Below are positions 8,428 through 16,785 of a stretch of DNA of 64,000 nucleotides, one piece after another. The DNA is from Vibrio maritimus (GTDB lineage Bacteria; Pseudomonadota; Gammaproteobacteria; Enterobacterales; Vibrionaceae). The notes below the pieces were generated by a model. That model was given only the letters and a program-made list of their open reading frames with translations, did not search any database and had not been told where the DNA came from. The position numbers and the translations under genes are program-made. Within the stretch, counting starts at the first letter, position 1, and each line of letters starts with the position of its first letter. Location of the stretch: NCBI RefSeq assembly GCF_021441885.1, contig NZ_CP090438.1, positions 682,001 through 746,000 of the forward strand, in the 5' to 3' direction.

Positions 8428-8961
8428 TTAGTCTTCTAGCTCAGCTAGGCACATTTCTTCATAAAGCTGCTTAGTCCAGCTCGATACGCGCTCATCCGTC
8501 AGCTCTGGTTGACGATCTTCGTCAATACATAGACCAACAAATTGAGATTCGTCACCTTCAACGAGTGCTTTTGACGCTTCAAATTCGTAGCCATCTGTTG
8601 AAGTGTAACCGATGATAGTGCCACCTTTGCCTTCAACGATGTCACGTACTGTACCCATAGCGTCACAGAAGTATTCTGCGTAATCTTCTTGGTCACCACA
8701 GCCGAAGATAGCCACTAGCTTAGTAGAGAAGTCGATGCCCTCTAGCTCAGGGAAGAAGTCATCCCAATCTGCTTGAGCTTCGCCGTAATACCAAGTTGGG
8801 ATACCAAGTAGAAGCAGATCGAAGTTATCGATGTCTTCTTTACTACTTTTAGCGATGTCTTGAACGTGGATGAGCTGTTTACCCAATTGTTTTTGGATCA
8901 TCTTTGCAATAGCTTCTGTGTTGCCAGTATCGCTACCAAAGAATAGACCTACACTTGCCAT
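8428..8961 (-). CDS. fldA: Flavodoxin FldA
   Basis: 177-residue long-chain flavodoxin, a soluble FMN electron carrier that serves, for example, IspG/IspH, MetH and radical-SAM enzymes. The FMN phosphate loop GSDTGNTE lies at residues 9-16. The aromatic loop IPTWYYGEAQADWDDF and the later FGCGDQEDYAEYF segment are family hallmarks. Length matches E. coli FldA (176). It sits in the conserved fur-fldA-(small gene)-ybfF-seqA-pgm neighbourhood and is followed on the same strand by a terminator. Confidence 0.97.
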   Translation of the reverse strand: MASVGLFFGSDTGNTEAIAKMIQKQLGKQLIHVQDIAKSSKEDIDNFDLLLLGIPTWYYGEAQADWDDFFPELEGIDFSTKLVAIFGCGDQEDYAEYFCDAMGTVRDIVEGKGGTIIGYTSTDGYEFEASKALVEGDESQFVGLCIDEDRQPELTDERVSSWTKQLYEEMCLAELED

Positions 8962-9011
8962 AGATTCAGTACCTTTTTATCTGTCTTCGTTGGATTCAGG
9001 AACAGTGGCGA

Positions 9012-9233
9012 TTAGCCCAGTCCTGTGCCTTCCCAGCTAAGCTGAATAATGCCTTTTGCGACAAAACCTGCACAGCCTAAGAACAGCACAAGCCACACAA
9101 TACGTCGACCAAACTCGGGGACATTGCCTTGTTTTAGTACATCTTTGATTGCCATACCGATCAGAAAAAAGATGGATGCAAACAATAGATCCAAACCAAT
9201 GGACTCGAGTTTATCTATATGCTCGTAAAGCAT
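9012..9233 (-). CDS. Small membrane protein, DUF2788 family
   Basis: 73-residue protein with two predicted membrane helices (residues about 12-28, LDLLFASIFFLIGMAIK; and about 43-62, IVWLVLFLGCAGFVAKGI). The start is placed at ATG 9233 because AAAGGAA lies just upstream; the longer frame to 9251 lacks a ribosome-binding site. The sequence fits DUF2788, known mainly from vibrios and relatives. Function unknown. It sits where E. coli has the LexA-regulated ybfE, between fldA and ybfF, and is probably co-transcribed with fldA (gap 50 bp). Confidence 0.8.
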   Translation of the reverse strand: MLYEHIDKLESIGLDLLFASIFFLIGMAIKDVLKQGNVPEFGRRIVWLVLFLGCAGFVAKGIIQLSWEGTGLG

Positions 9234-9331
9234 GGTATTCCTTTGTGCCAATATGCTTGCGCGGAACTATACCATTGTTACTCGGTAAAGTTAATCCATG
9301 GAAATCAACCTGCTTACGATGTAGGTCAAAA

Positions 9332-10090
9332 TTAGATGAATTTGCGTATCGCTCGCAATACCTCGTTTGGCTTTTCTGCGTGCAGCCAGTGACCCGTGTT
9401 CGCGACAATGTGGACCTTTACCTGACCAAACTGCTGTTGAATCTGTTGCTGATGATCCGCTTGGAGGTAGTCAGAGTCGGCACCTTTTAGAAACAGGACA
9501 GGCGTCTCGGTCTTGCGGATTGGTTGCCAGTCGAGTATCTGCATGTAGTTTTGCTCTAGGCCTTTGAGGTTAAAACGCCATCCCATATGCTCACCGGTGT
9601 TATAGAGCGACTTACCGAGAAACTGCCTAACTCCTTCCATTTCGATGTGCTCGCTCATTACTGCCATGGCTTCGCCGCGTGTCTTTGGTGTTTGCTGACA
9701 AACGGCATTGAGCCCCGCGAGCACGTTGTCATGTCGTCGGGTGTCGTATTTGACCGGAGACATGTCCATCACCACGAGTTTTTGGATAGGGTAGTCGTAA
9801 TCACAAAGCTTCATCGCGACCTTTCCGCCCATGGAGTGACCAATAATAATCGGGTGTTTTACATTAAGTTCTTCAAGTAACTCAATGATATCGTTCGCCA
9901 TTAATGAATAGCTATGTTCTTCGCTGTGAAACGAACGCCCATGATTGCGAAGATCGATGCTGATGACATCATGATCTTGCTTAAGTTCTCGAGCAAGCAC
10001 GCCAAGGTTATTGAGGTCACCAAATAGTCCGTGGATGAGAACGACTGGCGCGCCGTGACCTTCTCTTTTGTAGTTTAATAAAGCTGACAT
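9332..10090 (-). CDS. ybfF: Alpha/beta-hydrolase esterase YbfF
   Basis: 252-residue cytoplasmic esterase. Nucleophile elbow GHSMGG with Ser86, oxyanion region HGLFGDLNNLG at residues 20-30, and the catalytic His in NTGHWLHAEKP near the C-terminus. E. coli YbfF hydrolyses short acyl esters and acyl-CoA thioesters in vitro; the natural substrate is unclear. It is divergent from seqA across 92 bp, and the arrangement is conserved with enterobacteria. Confidence 0.93.
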   Translation of the reverse strand: MSALLNYKREGHGAPVVLIHGLFGDLNNLGVLARELKQDHDVISIDLRNHGRSFHSEEHSYSLMANDIIELLEELNVKHPIIIGHSMGGKVAMKLCDYDYPIQKLVVMDMSPVKYDTRRHDNVLAGLNAVCQQTPKTRGEAMAVMSEHIEMEGVRQFLGKSLYNTGEHMGWRFNLKGLEQNYMQILDWQPIRKTETPVLFLKGADSDYLQADHQQQIQQQFGQVKVHIVANTGHWLHAEKPNEVLRAIRKFI

Positions 10091-10182
10091 TTTCTGTTAT
10101 TCGTGATGTGTTTAACGTGGAGGTTCATCGCGGAACTCGTTATAATCATCCAGAGTTTAAACATAGAGATTGTGAAAAGCGA

Positions 10183-10713
10183 ATGAAAACAATTGAGGTT
10201 GATGAGGATCTATACCGTTACATTGCAAGCCAGACCCACCACATTGGCGAAAGTGCTTCAGATATCTTACGACGTTTATTAAAGGTAGATGCAGCCGAGA
10301 CGGAAAAGAGACCCGCTGCCGCTAAGACGATTGTCGTGAGTAAAGAGGCACCAAAAGTAGAAGCTGTTGATTCAGTAAAAGAGATGCGCTCTTTACTGAT
10401 TTCAGACGAGTTTGCGGGCCTTAAGAAAGCGATTGACCGCTTTATGTTGGTCTTGTCTACTTTGCATCGCTTGAATCCAGAAGGTTTTTCAGAGGCGACG
10501 CAAGTGAAAGGTCGCAAGCGTGTCTACTTCGCTAACAATGAAGCGACCCTGCTAGAGAGTGGCAATACAACGAAACCAAAAGCCATTCCAAATACGCCGT
10601 TTTGGGTGATTACCAACACCAACACCAGTCGTAAGAGACAAATGGTCGAGCAGGTGATGACCATGATGGAATTCCCTGCAGAGCTCATCGAGAAAGTCAC
10701 GGCTTCTATCTAA
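10183..10713 (+). CDS. seqA: Replication-initiation sequestration protein SeqA
   Basis: 176-residue DNA-binding protein that sequesters hemimethylated GATC sites at oriC and restricts re-initiation. The start is ATG 10183 (MKTIEVDEDLYRYI), which matches the oligomerization domain of E. coli SeqA; the longer frame from 10108 adds 25 unrelated residues. The C-terminal hemimethylated-GATC-binding domain follows a variable linker rich in Ala, Glu and Lys (residues about 40-70). It precedes pgm, as in many gammaproteobacteria, but a strong terminator lies between them. Confidence 0.96.
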   Translation: MKTIEVDEDLYRYIASQTHHIGESASDILRRLLKVDAAETEKRPAAAKTIVVSKEAPKVEAVDSVKEMRSLLISDEFAGLKKAIDRFMLVLSTLHRLNPEGFSEATQVKGRKRVYFANNEATLLESGNTTKPKAIPNTPFWVITNTNTSRKRQMVEQVMTMMEFPAELIEKVTASI

Positions 10714-10725
10714 GATTTCGATTTA

Positions 10726-10769
10726 AACCTCATAATGTTCAAACTTAAACGAGTATTATGAGGTTTTTT
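10726..10769 (+). terminator. Rho-independent terminator of seqA
   Basis: Stem AACCTCATAAT / ATTATGAGGTT (11 bp) followed by T6. The loop is about 17 nt. It lies just upstream of pgm, so pgm needs its own promoter or read-through. Confidence 0.85.
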
Positions 10770-10805
10770 GTATTTTTTAAGCTTGAATTTGAAAGGACGT
10801 CAGTT

Positions 10806-12452
10806 ATGGCTATACACCCACGCGCGGGCCAAAAGGCTTTGCAAGAAGATTTGCATAATATCCCAGCGCTTGTTTCTAATTACTTCTTAGTTCAACCAGA
10901 AGCTGGTAACACAGCTCAAAGCGTACAGTTTGGTACGTCTGGTCACCGCGGTAGTGCCGACAAGGCAACCTTCAACGAAAACCACATCCTTGCCATTGCA
11001 CAAGCTGTGGCTGAAGTACGCGCAGAGAAAGGCACAACGGGCCCACTGTTTGTCGGTAAAGATACTCACGCACTGTCAGAACCAGCGTTCGCGACTGTGG
11101 TTGAGGTATTGGTTGCCAACGGTGTACACGTGATTGCTCAGGAAGATAACGGCTATACGCCAACCCCTGGTATCTCACACGCGATTTTGACTTACAACCT
11201 GTCCAGCGATAAGAAAGCGGACGGTATTGTCATTACGCCTTCACACAACCCACCTCAAGATGGCGGTATCAAGTACAACCCAACGCATGGTGGTCCAGCA
11301 GAAGCTGAGCTAACTCAGGCGATTGAAGACCGTGCTAACGAAATCATCAGCAACGAAATGAAAGACGTTAAGCGCCTACCTATCGCCGTTGCGAAAGCGA
11401 ATGATTTGTTTGAAGAGCGTGATTTGGTGAAGCCGTATATTGATGACCTAGTCAATGTCATTGATATGGAAGCGATCCAAAAAGCGGGTCTCAAGATTGG
11501 TGTTGATCCGTTGGGTGGCTCAGGCATTGATTACTGGCATCAAATTGGCAAAGCGTACAATCTAGATCTTACTTTGGTAAGCGAAGCGGTCGATCCATCA
11601 TTCCAGTTCATGTCATTGGATAAAGATGGCGTTGTTCGTATGGACTGCTCGTCTCCATATGCAATGGCTGGTCTGCTAGCGCTTAAAGATGACTATGACT
11701 TGGCATTTGGTAATGACCCAGACTACGACCGTCACGGCATCGTAACGCCAAAAGGTCTGATGAACCCAAACCATTACCTAGCAGTGTGTATCGACTACCT
11801 ATACCGTCATCGCAGTGAATGGCGCGCTGACGTTGCTGTAGGTAAAACGTTGGTATCGAGTGCGCTGATTGACCGTGTTGTCGCTGATCTTGGCCGTACG
11901 CTGTGTGAAGTACCCGTTGGCTTTAAGTGGTTTGTTGACGGTTTGTACAACGGTGAGTTTGGCTTTGGTGGCGAAGAAAGCGCAGGTGCATCTTTCCTTC
12001 GTAAAGATGGTACACCGTGGTCAACAGACAAAGACGGCATCATCCTTTGTCTTCTAGCGGCAGAAATCACTGCGGTAACGGGTAAGAACCCTCAGCAGTA
12101 CTATGAAGAGCTTGCGGCTAAGCACGGTGAGTCTAAGTACAACCGTATTCAAGCGGTAGCGAATACAGAGCAGAAGAACGTGCTTAAGAAGCTATCACCT
12201 GAGATGGTGTCTGCAGAAACTCTAGCTGGTGACGCGATTACGGCTCGCCTAACGCATGCTCCAGGTAATGGCGCGGCAATCGGTGGCCTAAAAGTCACAA
12301 CCGCTAATGGTTGGTTTGCAGCGCGCCCATCTGGTACTGAAGATATCTATAAAATCTACTGCGAAAGCTTCAAAGGTGATGAGCACCTAAAACAGATTGA
12401 AGCCGAAGCACAAGAGATTGTGAATCAAGTATTTGCAGACGCTGGCTTGTAA
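10806..12452 (+). CDS. pgm: Phosphoglucomutase (alpha-D-glucose phosphate-specific)
   Basis: 548-residue enzyme that interconverts glucose-1-phosphate and glucose-6-phosphate. The phosphoserine loop is VITPSHNPPQDGG with Ser146; the metal loop FGNDPDYDRHG and the sugar-binding GEESAG are also visible. The start is ATG 10806 (MAIHPRAGQK), as in E. coli Pgm (546 residues); the upstream extension overlaps the seqA terminator. It supplies precursors for glycogen, trehalose and UDP-glucose. Confidence 0.97.
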   Translation: MAIHPRAGQKALQEDLHNIPALVSNYFLVQPEAGNTAQSVQFGTSGHRGSADKATFNENHILAIAQAVAEVRAEKGTTGPLFVGKDTHALSEPAFATVVEVLVANGVHVIAQEDNGYTPTPGISHAILTYNLSSDKKADGIVITPSHNPPQDGGIKYNPTHGGPAEAELTQAIEDRANEIISNEMKDVKRLPIAVAKANDLFEERDLVKPYIDDLVNVIDMEAIQKAGLKIGVDPLGGSGIDYWHQIGKAYNLDLTLVSEAVDPSFQFMSLDKDGVVRMDCSSPYAMAGLLALKDDYDLAFGNDPDYDRHGIVTPKGLMNPNHYLAVCIDYLYRHRSEWRADVAVGKTLVSSALIDRVVADLGRTLCEVPVGFKWFVDGLYNGEFGFGGEESAGASFLRKDGTPWSTDKDGIILCLLAAEITAVTGKNPQQYYEELAAKHGESKYNRIQAVANTEQKNVLKKLSPEMVSAETLAGDAITARLTHAPGNGAAIGGLKVTTANGWFAARPSGTEDIYKIYCESFKGDEHLKQIEAEAQEIVNQVFADAGL

Positions 12453-12502
12453 TCCTAATCTGACAAAAACGATTAGCTCAGCTATTAATAAAACTATAGA
12501 AA

Positions 12503-12529
12503 GCGGTCACCATGGGTGGCCGTTTTTTT
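12503..12529 (+). terminator. Rho-independent terminator of pgm
   Basis: Stem CGGTCACC / GGTGGCCG (one G-T pair) with loop ATG and a run of seven T, 50 bp past the pgm stop. Confidence 0.85.
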
Positions 12530-12582
12530 ATGGGCTGATTTAGCGGATATAACTATCCAGAATTAGTGAATAAAATTCAGAT

Positions 12583-12789
12583 AAAAAAACACCGCCATAT
12601 AGGCGGTGTAAGAAAATTTGACAGACAGGTCAAAAATACAGGAAGTACACACATCAACTAGGGGATAACTAGCCAAGGTGTGGTGGTAGAATTCTACCTA
12701 ACTCGAAAATCGAGATTGCAAACACAACATCGCAAGCGCAGAGTCAATCGGTTCTAGAGAGAACCGAGCCGTTCAGACTCGCGTTTGCG
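12583..12789 (-). ncRNA. gcvB: GcvB small regulatory RNA
   Basis: The reverse strand holds a recognisable GcvB RNA of about 207 nt, divergent from gcvA as in enterics. Visible elements, 5' to 3': a long 5' stem-loop (CGCGAGTC paired with GACTCTGCG); the GU-rich R1 seed GATGTTGTGTTTGCAAT (complement of 12715-12731), which base-pairs with ABC-transporter mRNAs; a stem with GGTAGAATTCTACC; the conserved ACTTCCTGTA and CCTGTCTGTC blocks; and a final terminator (stem CACCGCC / GGCGGTG, then T7, 12583-12608). In E. coli GcvB acts with Hfq to repress amino-acid and peptide transport genes. The 5' end is inferred from the promoter. Confidence 0.93.
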
Positions 12790-12795
12790 GGATGA

Positions 12796-12824
12796 AATAT
12801 AGAATTTCTCTGGCTGTTCGGCAA
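12796..12824 (-). promoter_or_regulatory. Sigma-70 promoter of gcvB
   Basis: Reverse strand: -35 TTGCCG (12824-12819) and -10 TATATT (12801-12796) with a 17-bp spacer. This predicts a start near 12789. GcvA is expected to activate it from the short gap to gcvA. Confidence 0.8.
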
Positions 12825-12877
12825 TGGACAAATTATAATGTTTCAGATTAAAAAAACTAATGCATTAGAGAGTCGTT

Positions 12878-13786
12878 ATGTCGAGACGTTTGCCTCCCCT
12901 CAATTCGCTCAAAGTTTTCGAGGCGGCCGCGCGCCATTTGAGCTTTACCAGAGCTGCGGAAGAGCTGTTTGTCACTCAAGCGGCGGTCAGTCATCAGATA
13001 AAAGCACTCGAGGAATTTTTGGGCCTCAAGCTATTTCGTCGCCGAAATCGTTCGTTGCTACTGACAGAGGAAGGCCAAAGTTACTTTCTTGATATCAAAG
13101 ATATTTTCACGTCACTTGCCGAAGCCACTGACAAGGTACTCGAACGCAGTGAAAAAGGCGCACTAACCATTAGCTTGCCCCCAAGTTTTGCGATTCAATG
13201 GCTGGTTCCTCGCCTTGCCGATTTTAACGAGCAAGAACCCGATATCGACGTGCGAATCAAAGCGGTGGATATGGATGAAGGCTCACTTACTGATGACGTA
13301 GACGTTGCGATTTACTATGGTCGCGGCAACTGGCCTGGACTTCGTGCTGATAAGCTTTATCAAGAGTTTTTGGTTCCTTTGTGCTCTCCAGCCCTCCTGC
13401 TTGGCTCTAAACCGCTCAACACCTTAGACGATTTATCGAAGCACACGCTGCTTCACGATACCTCACGTAAAGACTGGAAGCAGTTCGCCAAACAAAATGA
13501 ACTTGACGGTGTTAACGTCAATCATGGTCCTATCTTTAGTCACTCAACCATGGTGCTTCAGGCTGCGGCTCATGGGCAGGGCATCGCGCTCGGTAACAAT
13601 GTGCTTGCTCAGCCTGAGCTCGATGCTGGGCGTCTCATTGCACCGTTTGATGAGGTCTTAGTGAGTAAGAACGCGTTTTATGTCGTTTGCCACGACAAAC
13701 AAGCTGATATGGGGCGTATCGCCACGTTTAGAGATTGGATGCTCGCGAAGGCGCAAAGTGAGCAAGAGGTGCTATTAGATGACTAA
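12878..13786 (+). CDS. gcvA: LysR-type regulator GcvA
   Basis: 302-residue LysR-family regulator (E. coli GcvA is 305). The N-terminal helix-turn-helix covers about residues 18-65 (LSFTRAAEELFVTQAAVSHQ), with an effector-binding domain after that. In E. coli GcvA controls the glycine-cleavage operon and activates gcvB. The identification rests on sequence and on the divergent gcvB RNA next door. It heads a tight operon: its stop overlaps the next gene by 8 bp. Confidence 0.95.
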   Translation: MSRRLPPLNSLKVFEAAARHLSFTRAAEELFVTQAAVSHQIKALEEFLGLKLFRRRNRSLLLTEEGQSYFLDIKDIFTSLAEATDKVLERSEKGALTISLPPSFAIQWLVPRLADFNEQEPDIDVRIKAVDMDEGSLTDDVDVAIYYGRGNWPGLRADKLYQEFLVPLCSPALLLGSKPLNTLDDLSKHTLLHDTSRKDWKQFAKQNELDGVNVNHGPIFSHSTMVLQAAAHGQGIALGNNVLAQPELDAGRLIAPFDEVLVSKNAFYVVCHDKQADMGRIATFRDWMLAKAQSEQEVLLDD

Positions 13787-14417
13787 CCTTGTATTTGATG
13801 GGCCACAGCAAGGTCCGCTGTTTCTGTTCGCTCATGGCGCTGGTGCGGGGATGGATCATGATTTCATGCAAGACATGGCGCAACGCTTAGCTGCAAAAGG
13901 CATTCGTGTTGTCAGATTTAATTTCCCTTATATGGTAAAACGCGTTGAAGATGGTAAGAAGCGCCCACCTGACCGCGCTCCAAAATTGCTCGAGGCTATG
14001 ACTGAGGTAATCGAAAAGGTTGCCAGCGGACAGCCTATCGTGATTGGTGGCAAATCGATGGGTGGTCGAATGGCGTCGTTGCTTTCTGAGCATGAACTCG
14101 TCAAGTCGATTGCCTGTTTGGGTTTTCCTTTTCATCCGCCGGGCAAGCCTGAAAACTTCAAAGGCGACCATTTAGCGACGATGGAAAAGCCGTGCCTTAT
14201 CTTACAAGGTGAGCGCGATACCTTTGGTAAGCAAGAAGAGTTCGCCGACTTTGCTCTTTCAGATAAGGTCGAAGTGAGCTTTGTACCCGATGGTGACCAT
14301 AGCTTTAAACCGAGAAAATCTTCAGGCTTTACCGAAGCGCAAAATCGCCAGATGGCTGCGGATCGTTTAGCGCTATTTATAAAGGGTATTAATGATATGG
14401 AGGAGGCGAGTGCGTAG
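13779..14417 (+). CDS. Alpha/beta-hydrolase (KANL3/Tex30-like family)
   Basis: 212-residue predicted cytoplasmic hydrolase. It has the nucleophile elbow GGKSMGG (Ser93), the HGAGAGMDHDFM segment (residues 19-30) in the oxyanion region, Asp in GERDTFG and His in GDHSFKP, so the catalytic triad appears intact. The family is widespread but its substrate is unknown. It overlaps gcvA by 8 bp and is overlapped by the DUF423 gene by 8 bp, so translation is probably coupled. E. coli has no such gene between gcvA and ygdD. Confidence 0.85.
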   Translation: MTNLVFDGPQQGPLFLFAHGAGAGMDHDFMQDMAQRLAAKGIRVVRFNFPYMVKRVEDGKKRPPDRAPKLLEAMTEVIEKVASGQPIVIGGKSMGGRMASLLSEHELVKSIACLGFPFHPPGKPENFKGDHLATMEKPCLILQGERDTFGKQEEFADFALSDKVEVSFVPDGDHSFKPRKSSGFTEAQNRQMAADRLALFIKGINDMEEASA

Positions 14418-14826
14418 TCGAACTCTTGTTGTTATTGCCGCGCTTTCAGGGCTTATCAGTGTTGGGCTTGGCGCATTTGCGGCGCATGGCCTTAAAAACC
14501 TGTTGTCGCCTTATTTGCTTGGTGTGTTCGAAACAGGTGTGACGTACCAGTTTATTCATACCTTAGCTTTGCTGCTGTGCGCGCTATTTGCGTTGAATAC
14601 CCCTATATTGAATGCGCAAAAGGCGTTTCATCGCGCCGCGATTTGCTTTATCATCGGCATCCTTTTCTTTAGCGGTAGTCTATACGCCCTTGCGCTAACA
14701 GGAGTGAAGTGGTTTGGTCCTATTACTCCACTGGGCGGGGTGATGTTTATGGTAGGTTGGGGATTCCTCGCTTATGCTGGATATCAGATGACTGACGAAA
14801 CAAACAAAGATGGAGTCAATCAGTGA
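14410..14826 (+). CDS. ygdD: DUF423 small membrane protein YgdD
   Basis: 138-residue inner-membrane protein with about four hydrophobic helices. It contains the DUF423 signature GLGAFAAHGLKN near the N-terminus and HTLALLLCALF in the second helix. I place the start at GTG 14410, directly after GGAGGAGG; the ATG at 14392 lies before that ribosome-binding site. E. coli YgdD occupies the same place between gcvA and rlmM. Function unknown. It overlaps both neighbours (8 bp upstream; 4 bp, GTGA, downstream). Confidence 0.9.
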   Translation: MRSRTLVVIAALSGLISVGLGAFAAHGLKNLLSPYLLGVFETGVTYQFIHTLALLLCALFALNTPILNAQKAFHRAAICFIIGILFFSGSLYALALTGVKWFGPITPLGGVMFMVGWGFLAYAGYQMTDETNKDGVNQ

Positions 14827-15914
14827 AACAGGTAATGCTTTATTGCCGCTCTGGATTCGAGAAAGAGTGTGCAGGCGAAATTCAAGACAAAGCGACAGCC
14901 CTTGAGGTATTCGGCTTCCCGCGAGTCAAAAACAACTCAGGCTACGTGATTTTCGAGTGTTACCAAGACGGTGATGCGGACAGACTTATCCGCGATATTG
15001 ATTTCCAATCGCTTATCTTCGCTCGTCAAATGTTCGCGATTGCGAGTGAGCTTGAAGCTCTGCCATCGGATGATCGCATTTCTCCGCTATTGGCTGCACT
15101 CGATGAGGTGGAAGATTTCCCTCGCTGTGGCGATATCCGCATTGAAACGCCAGACACCAACGAAGCGAAAGAGCTACTCAAGTTCTGCCGCAAGTTTACT
15201 GTGCCAGTGCGTCAAGCGATGCGTGGCAAGGGTTACCTGTTCAATAAAGAGCACGCCAAAAAGCCGGTTCTGCATATCTGCTTTATCGCACCGGGTCATT
15301 GTTACGTGGGTTACTCGTATCCAAACAACAACTCCGCGTTCTTTATGGGTATTCCACGCCTTAAGTTCCCAGCAGATGCGCCAAGCCGCTCGACGTTGAA
15401 ATTGGAAGAAGCGTTTCACGTGTTTATTCCTAAAGAAGAGTGGGATGAGCGCTTAGCATCCGGCATGTGGGGGGTTGACCTCGGTGCGTGTCCTGGTGGT
15501 TGGACATATCAGCTGGTTCGCCGCTCTATGTTCGTACATGCGATTGATAATGGCATGATGGCAGATAGCCTAATGGAAACGGGTCAGGTTAAGCACCACC
15601 AAGAAGATGGCTTTAAATTTGAGCCACCACGTAAAAACGTTACTTGGTTGGTGTGCGACATGATTGAGAAACCATCTCGCGTTGCGCAGCTAATGGGTGA
15701 GTGGTTGATTCGTGGCTGGGCGAAAGAGACTATCTTCAACCTTAAACTGCCAATGAAAGGCCGTTATGACGAGGTTCTGCAAGATATTGAGAACCTAAAG
15801 ATCTTCTTGATTGAGAACAAGGTGAAGTTCAAGCTACAAGCGAAGCACTTATACCATGACCGTGAAGAGATCACGGTGCACATTCAAGTGCTATCCAATA
15901 TCTCGCCGCATTAA
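14823..15914 (+). CDS. rlmM: 23S rRNA 2'-O-ribose C2498 methyltransferase RlmM
   Basis: 363-residue SAM-dependent methyltransferase that modifies C2498 in 23S rRNA. An N-terminal THUMP-like region is followed by a Rossmann domain with the SAM motif VDLGACPGGWTYQ at residues 218-230. A Lys in FNLKLPMKG fits the K-D-K-E class. The start is GTG 14823 overlapping the TGA of ygdD (GTGA), indicating coupled translation. Length agrees with E. coli RlmM (366). Confidence 0.96.
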   Translation: MKQVMLYCRSGFEKECAGEIQDKATALEVFGFPRVKNNSGYVIFECYQDGDADRLIRDIDFQSLIFARQMFAIASELEALPSDDRISPLLAALDEVEDFPRCGDIRIETPDTNEAKELLKFCRKFTVPVRQAMRGKGYLFNKEHAKKPVLHICFIAPGHCYVGYSYPNNNSAFFMGIPRLKFPADAPSRSTLKLEEAFHVFIPKEEWDERLASGMWGVDLGACPGGWTYQLVRRSMFVHAIDNGMMADSLMETGQVKHHQEDGFKFEPPRKNVTWLVCDMIEKPSRVAQLMGEWLIRGWAKETIFNLKLPMKGRYDEVLQDIENLKIFLIENKVKFKLQAKHLYHDREEITVHIQVLSNISPH

Positions 15915-15935
15915 TCTCGCCTAAAGCGTCTCTTA

Positions 15936-15963
15936 AAGGTCTAGGTGTTGCTGCCTAGACCTT
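15936..15963. terminator. Hairpin between convergent rlmM and xni
   Basis: Stem AAGGTCTAGG / CCTAGACCTT (10 bp) with loop TGTTGCTG. The right arm is inside the last codons of xni and there is no strong T run, so it is a weaker terminator candidate for rlmM. Confidence 0.5.
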
Positions 15964-16723
15964 CAAAACGAATATCCTGCAGGTTAAAACCAAGCTCAAT
16001 ATCTGTTTTGAGCGCCGATACTTGCTTTGATTTTCTCGCCATCTCAATGTGTTCATCGAGCTTCTTGCGATACTTAGCTGCAAGCTCTTCAGAAGCATAC
16101 GCAGACTCAATGTCGCTATACTCGGTCAAAATCTCTTTTGCTGCTTTTGGACCAATACCTGCTACTCCCGGCACTTGAGAGGAGCTCACGCCCGTTAACC
16201 CCCAATAATCGGCCAGCTGCTCAGGCTTAACTCCAAATTCTTGTTCGATAAACGGAGCGTCCAACCAGCGATGCTGAAAGTAGTCGCGAATTTGTAGCGT
16301 CGGGGAGAGCAGTTGGCAATAGCCTTTGTCAGTCGAGATAATGGTAACCTTTTCTCCGTGACTCGCGACTTTCACCGCAAGGGTTGCTACTAAATCGTCC
16401 GCTTCATCCCCTTCTGATAGCAGAGAGTCAATGCCGAGTTGCCACCATGCATCTTGGATTTTATCGAGTCCATTGTAGAGCGGCTCTGGCATCGGTTTTC
16501 GGTTTTGCTTATATTCAGGAAGGATGTCACCGCGCCAACCTCGGTCTTGCTCGTGATGATCGAATACCGCAATGATATGAGTTGGCTGCGCTTCGTCGAC
16601 GATACGACGTAAGGTGCGAGATGTGGTTTGAATGGTTCTTTCTATGTCATTTGGATCAGGTTGTACCGCATGTACACGGCGGATCAGGTTTAAAGCGTCG
16701 ATGATAACAAGATGAATTGACAT
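15941..16723 (-). CDS. xni: Flap endonuclease Xni (ExoIX)
   Basis: 260-residue structure-specific nuclease related to the 5' nuclease domain of DNA polymerase I. Visible acidic metal-binding positions include VIDALNL near the N-terminus, AVFDHHEQDRGWR, EGDEADDL and ISTDKGYCQLL. A helix-hairpin-helix follows (GVAGIGPKAAKEIL). Length is close to E. coli Xni (251). It is convergent with rlmM and downstream of ppnN, separated from it by a terminator. Confidence 0.93.
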   Translation of the reverse strand: MSIHLVIIDALNLIRRVHAVQPDPNDIERTIQTTSRTLRRIVDEAQPTHIIAVFDHHEQDRGWRGDILPEYKQNRKPMPEPLYNGLDKIQDAWWQLGIDSLLSEGDEADDLVATLAVKVASHGEKVTIISTDKGYCQLLSPTLQIRDYFQHRWLDAPFIEQEFGVKPEQLADYWGLTGVSSSQVPGVAGIGPKAAKEILTEYSDIESAYASEELAAKYRKKLDEHIEMARKSKQVSALKTDIELGFNLQDIRFEGLGSNT

Positions 16724-16726
16724 AAA

Positions 16727-16756
16727 AATAAAGCCACGGAGAAACGTGGCTTTATT
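16727..16756 (-). terminator. Rho-independent terminator of ppnN
   Basis: Stem AATAAAGCCACG / CGTGGCTTTATT (12 bp) with loop GAGAAA, followed on the reverse strand by T-rich sequence. It lies between ppnN and xni. Confidence 0.85.
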
Positions 16757-16785
16757 GTAAATAAAACGCTACTGAGTTTCAGGTT

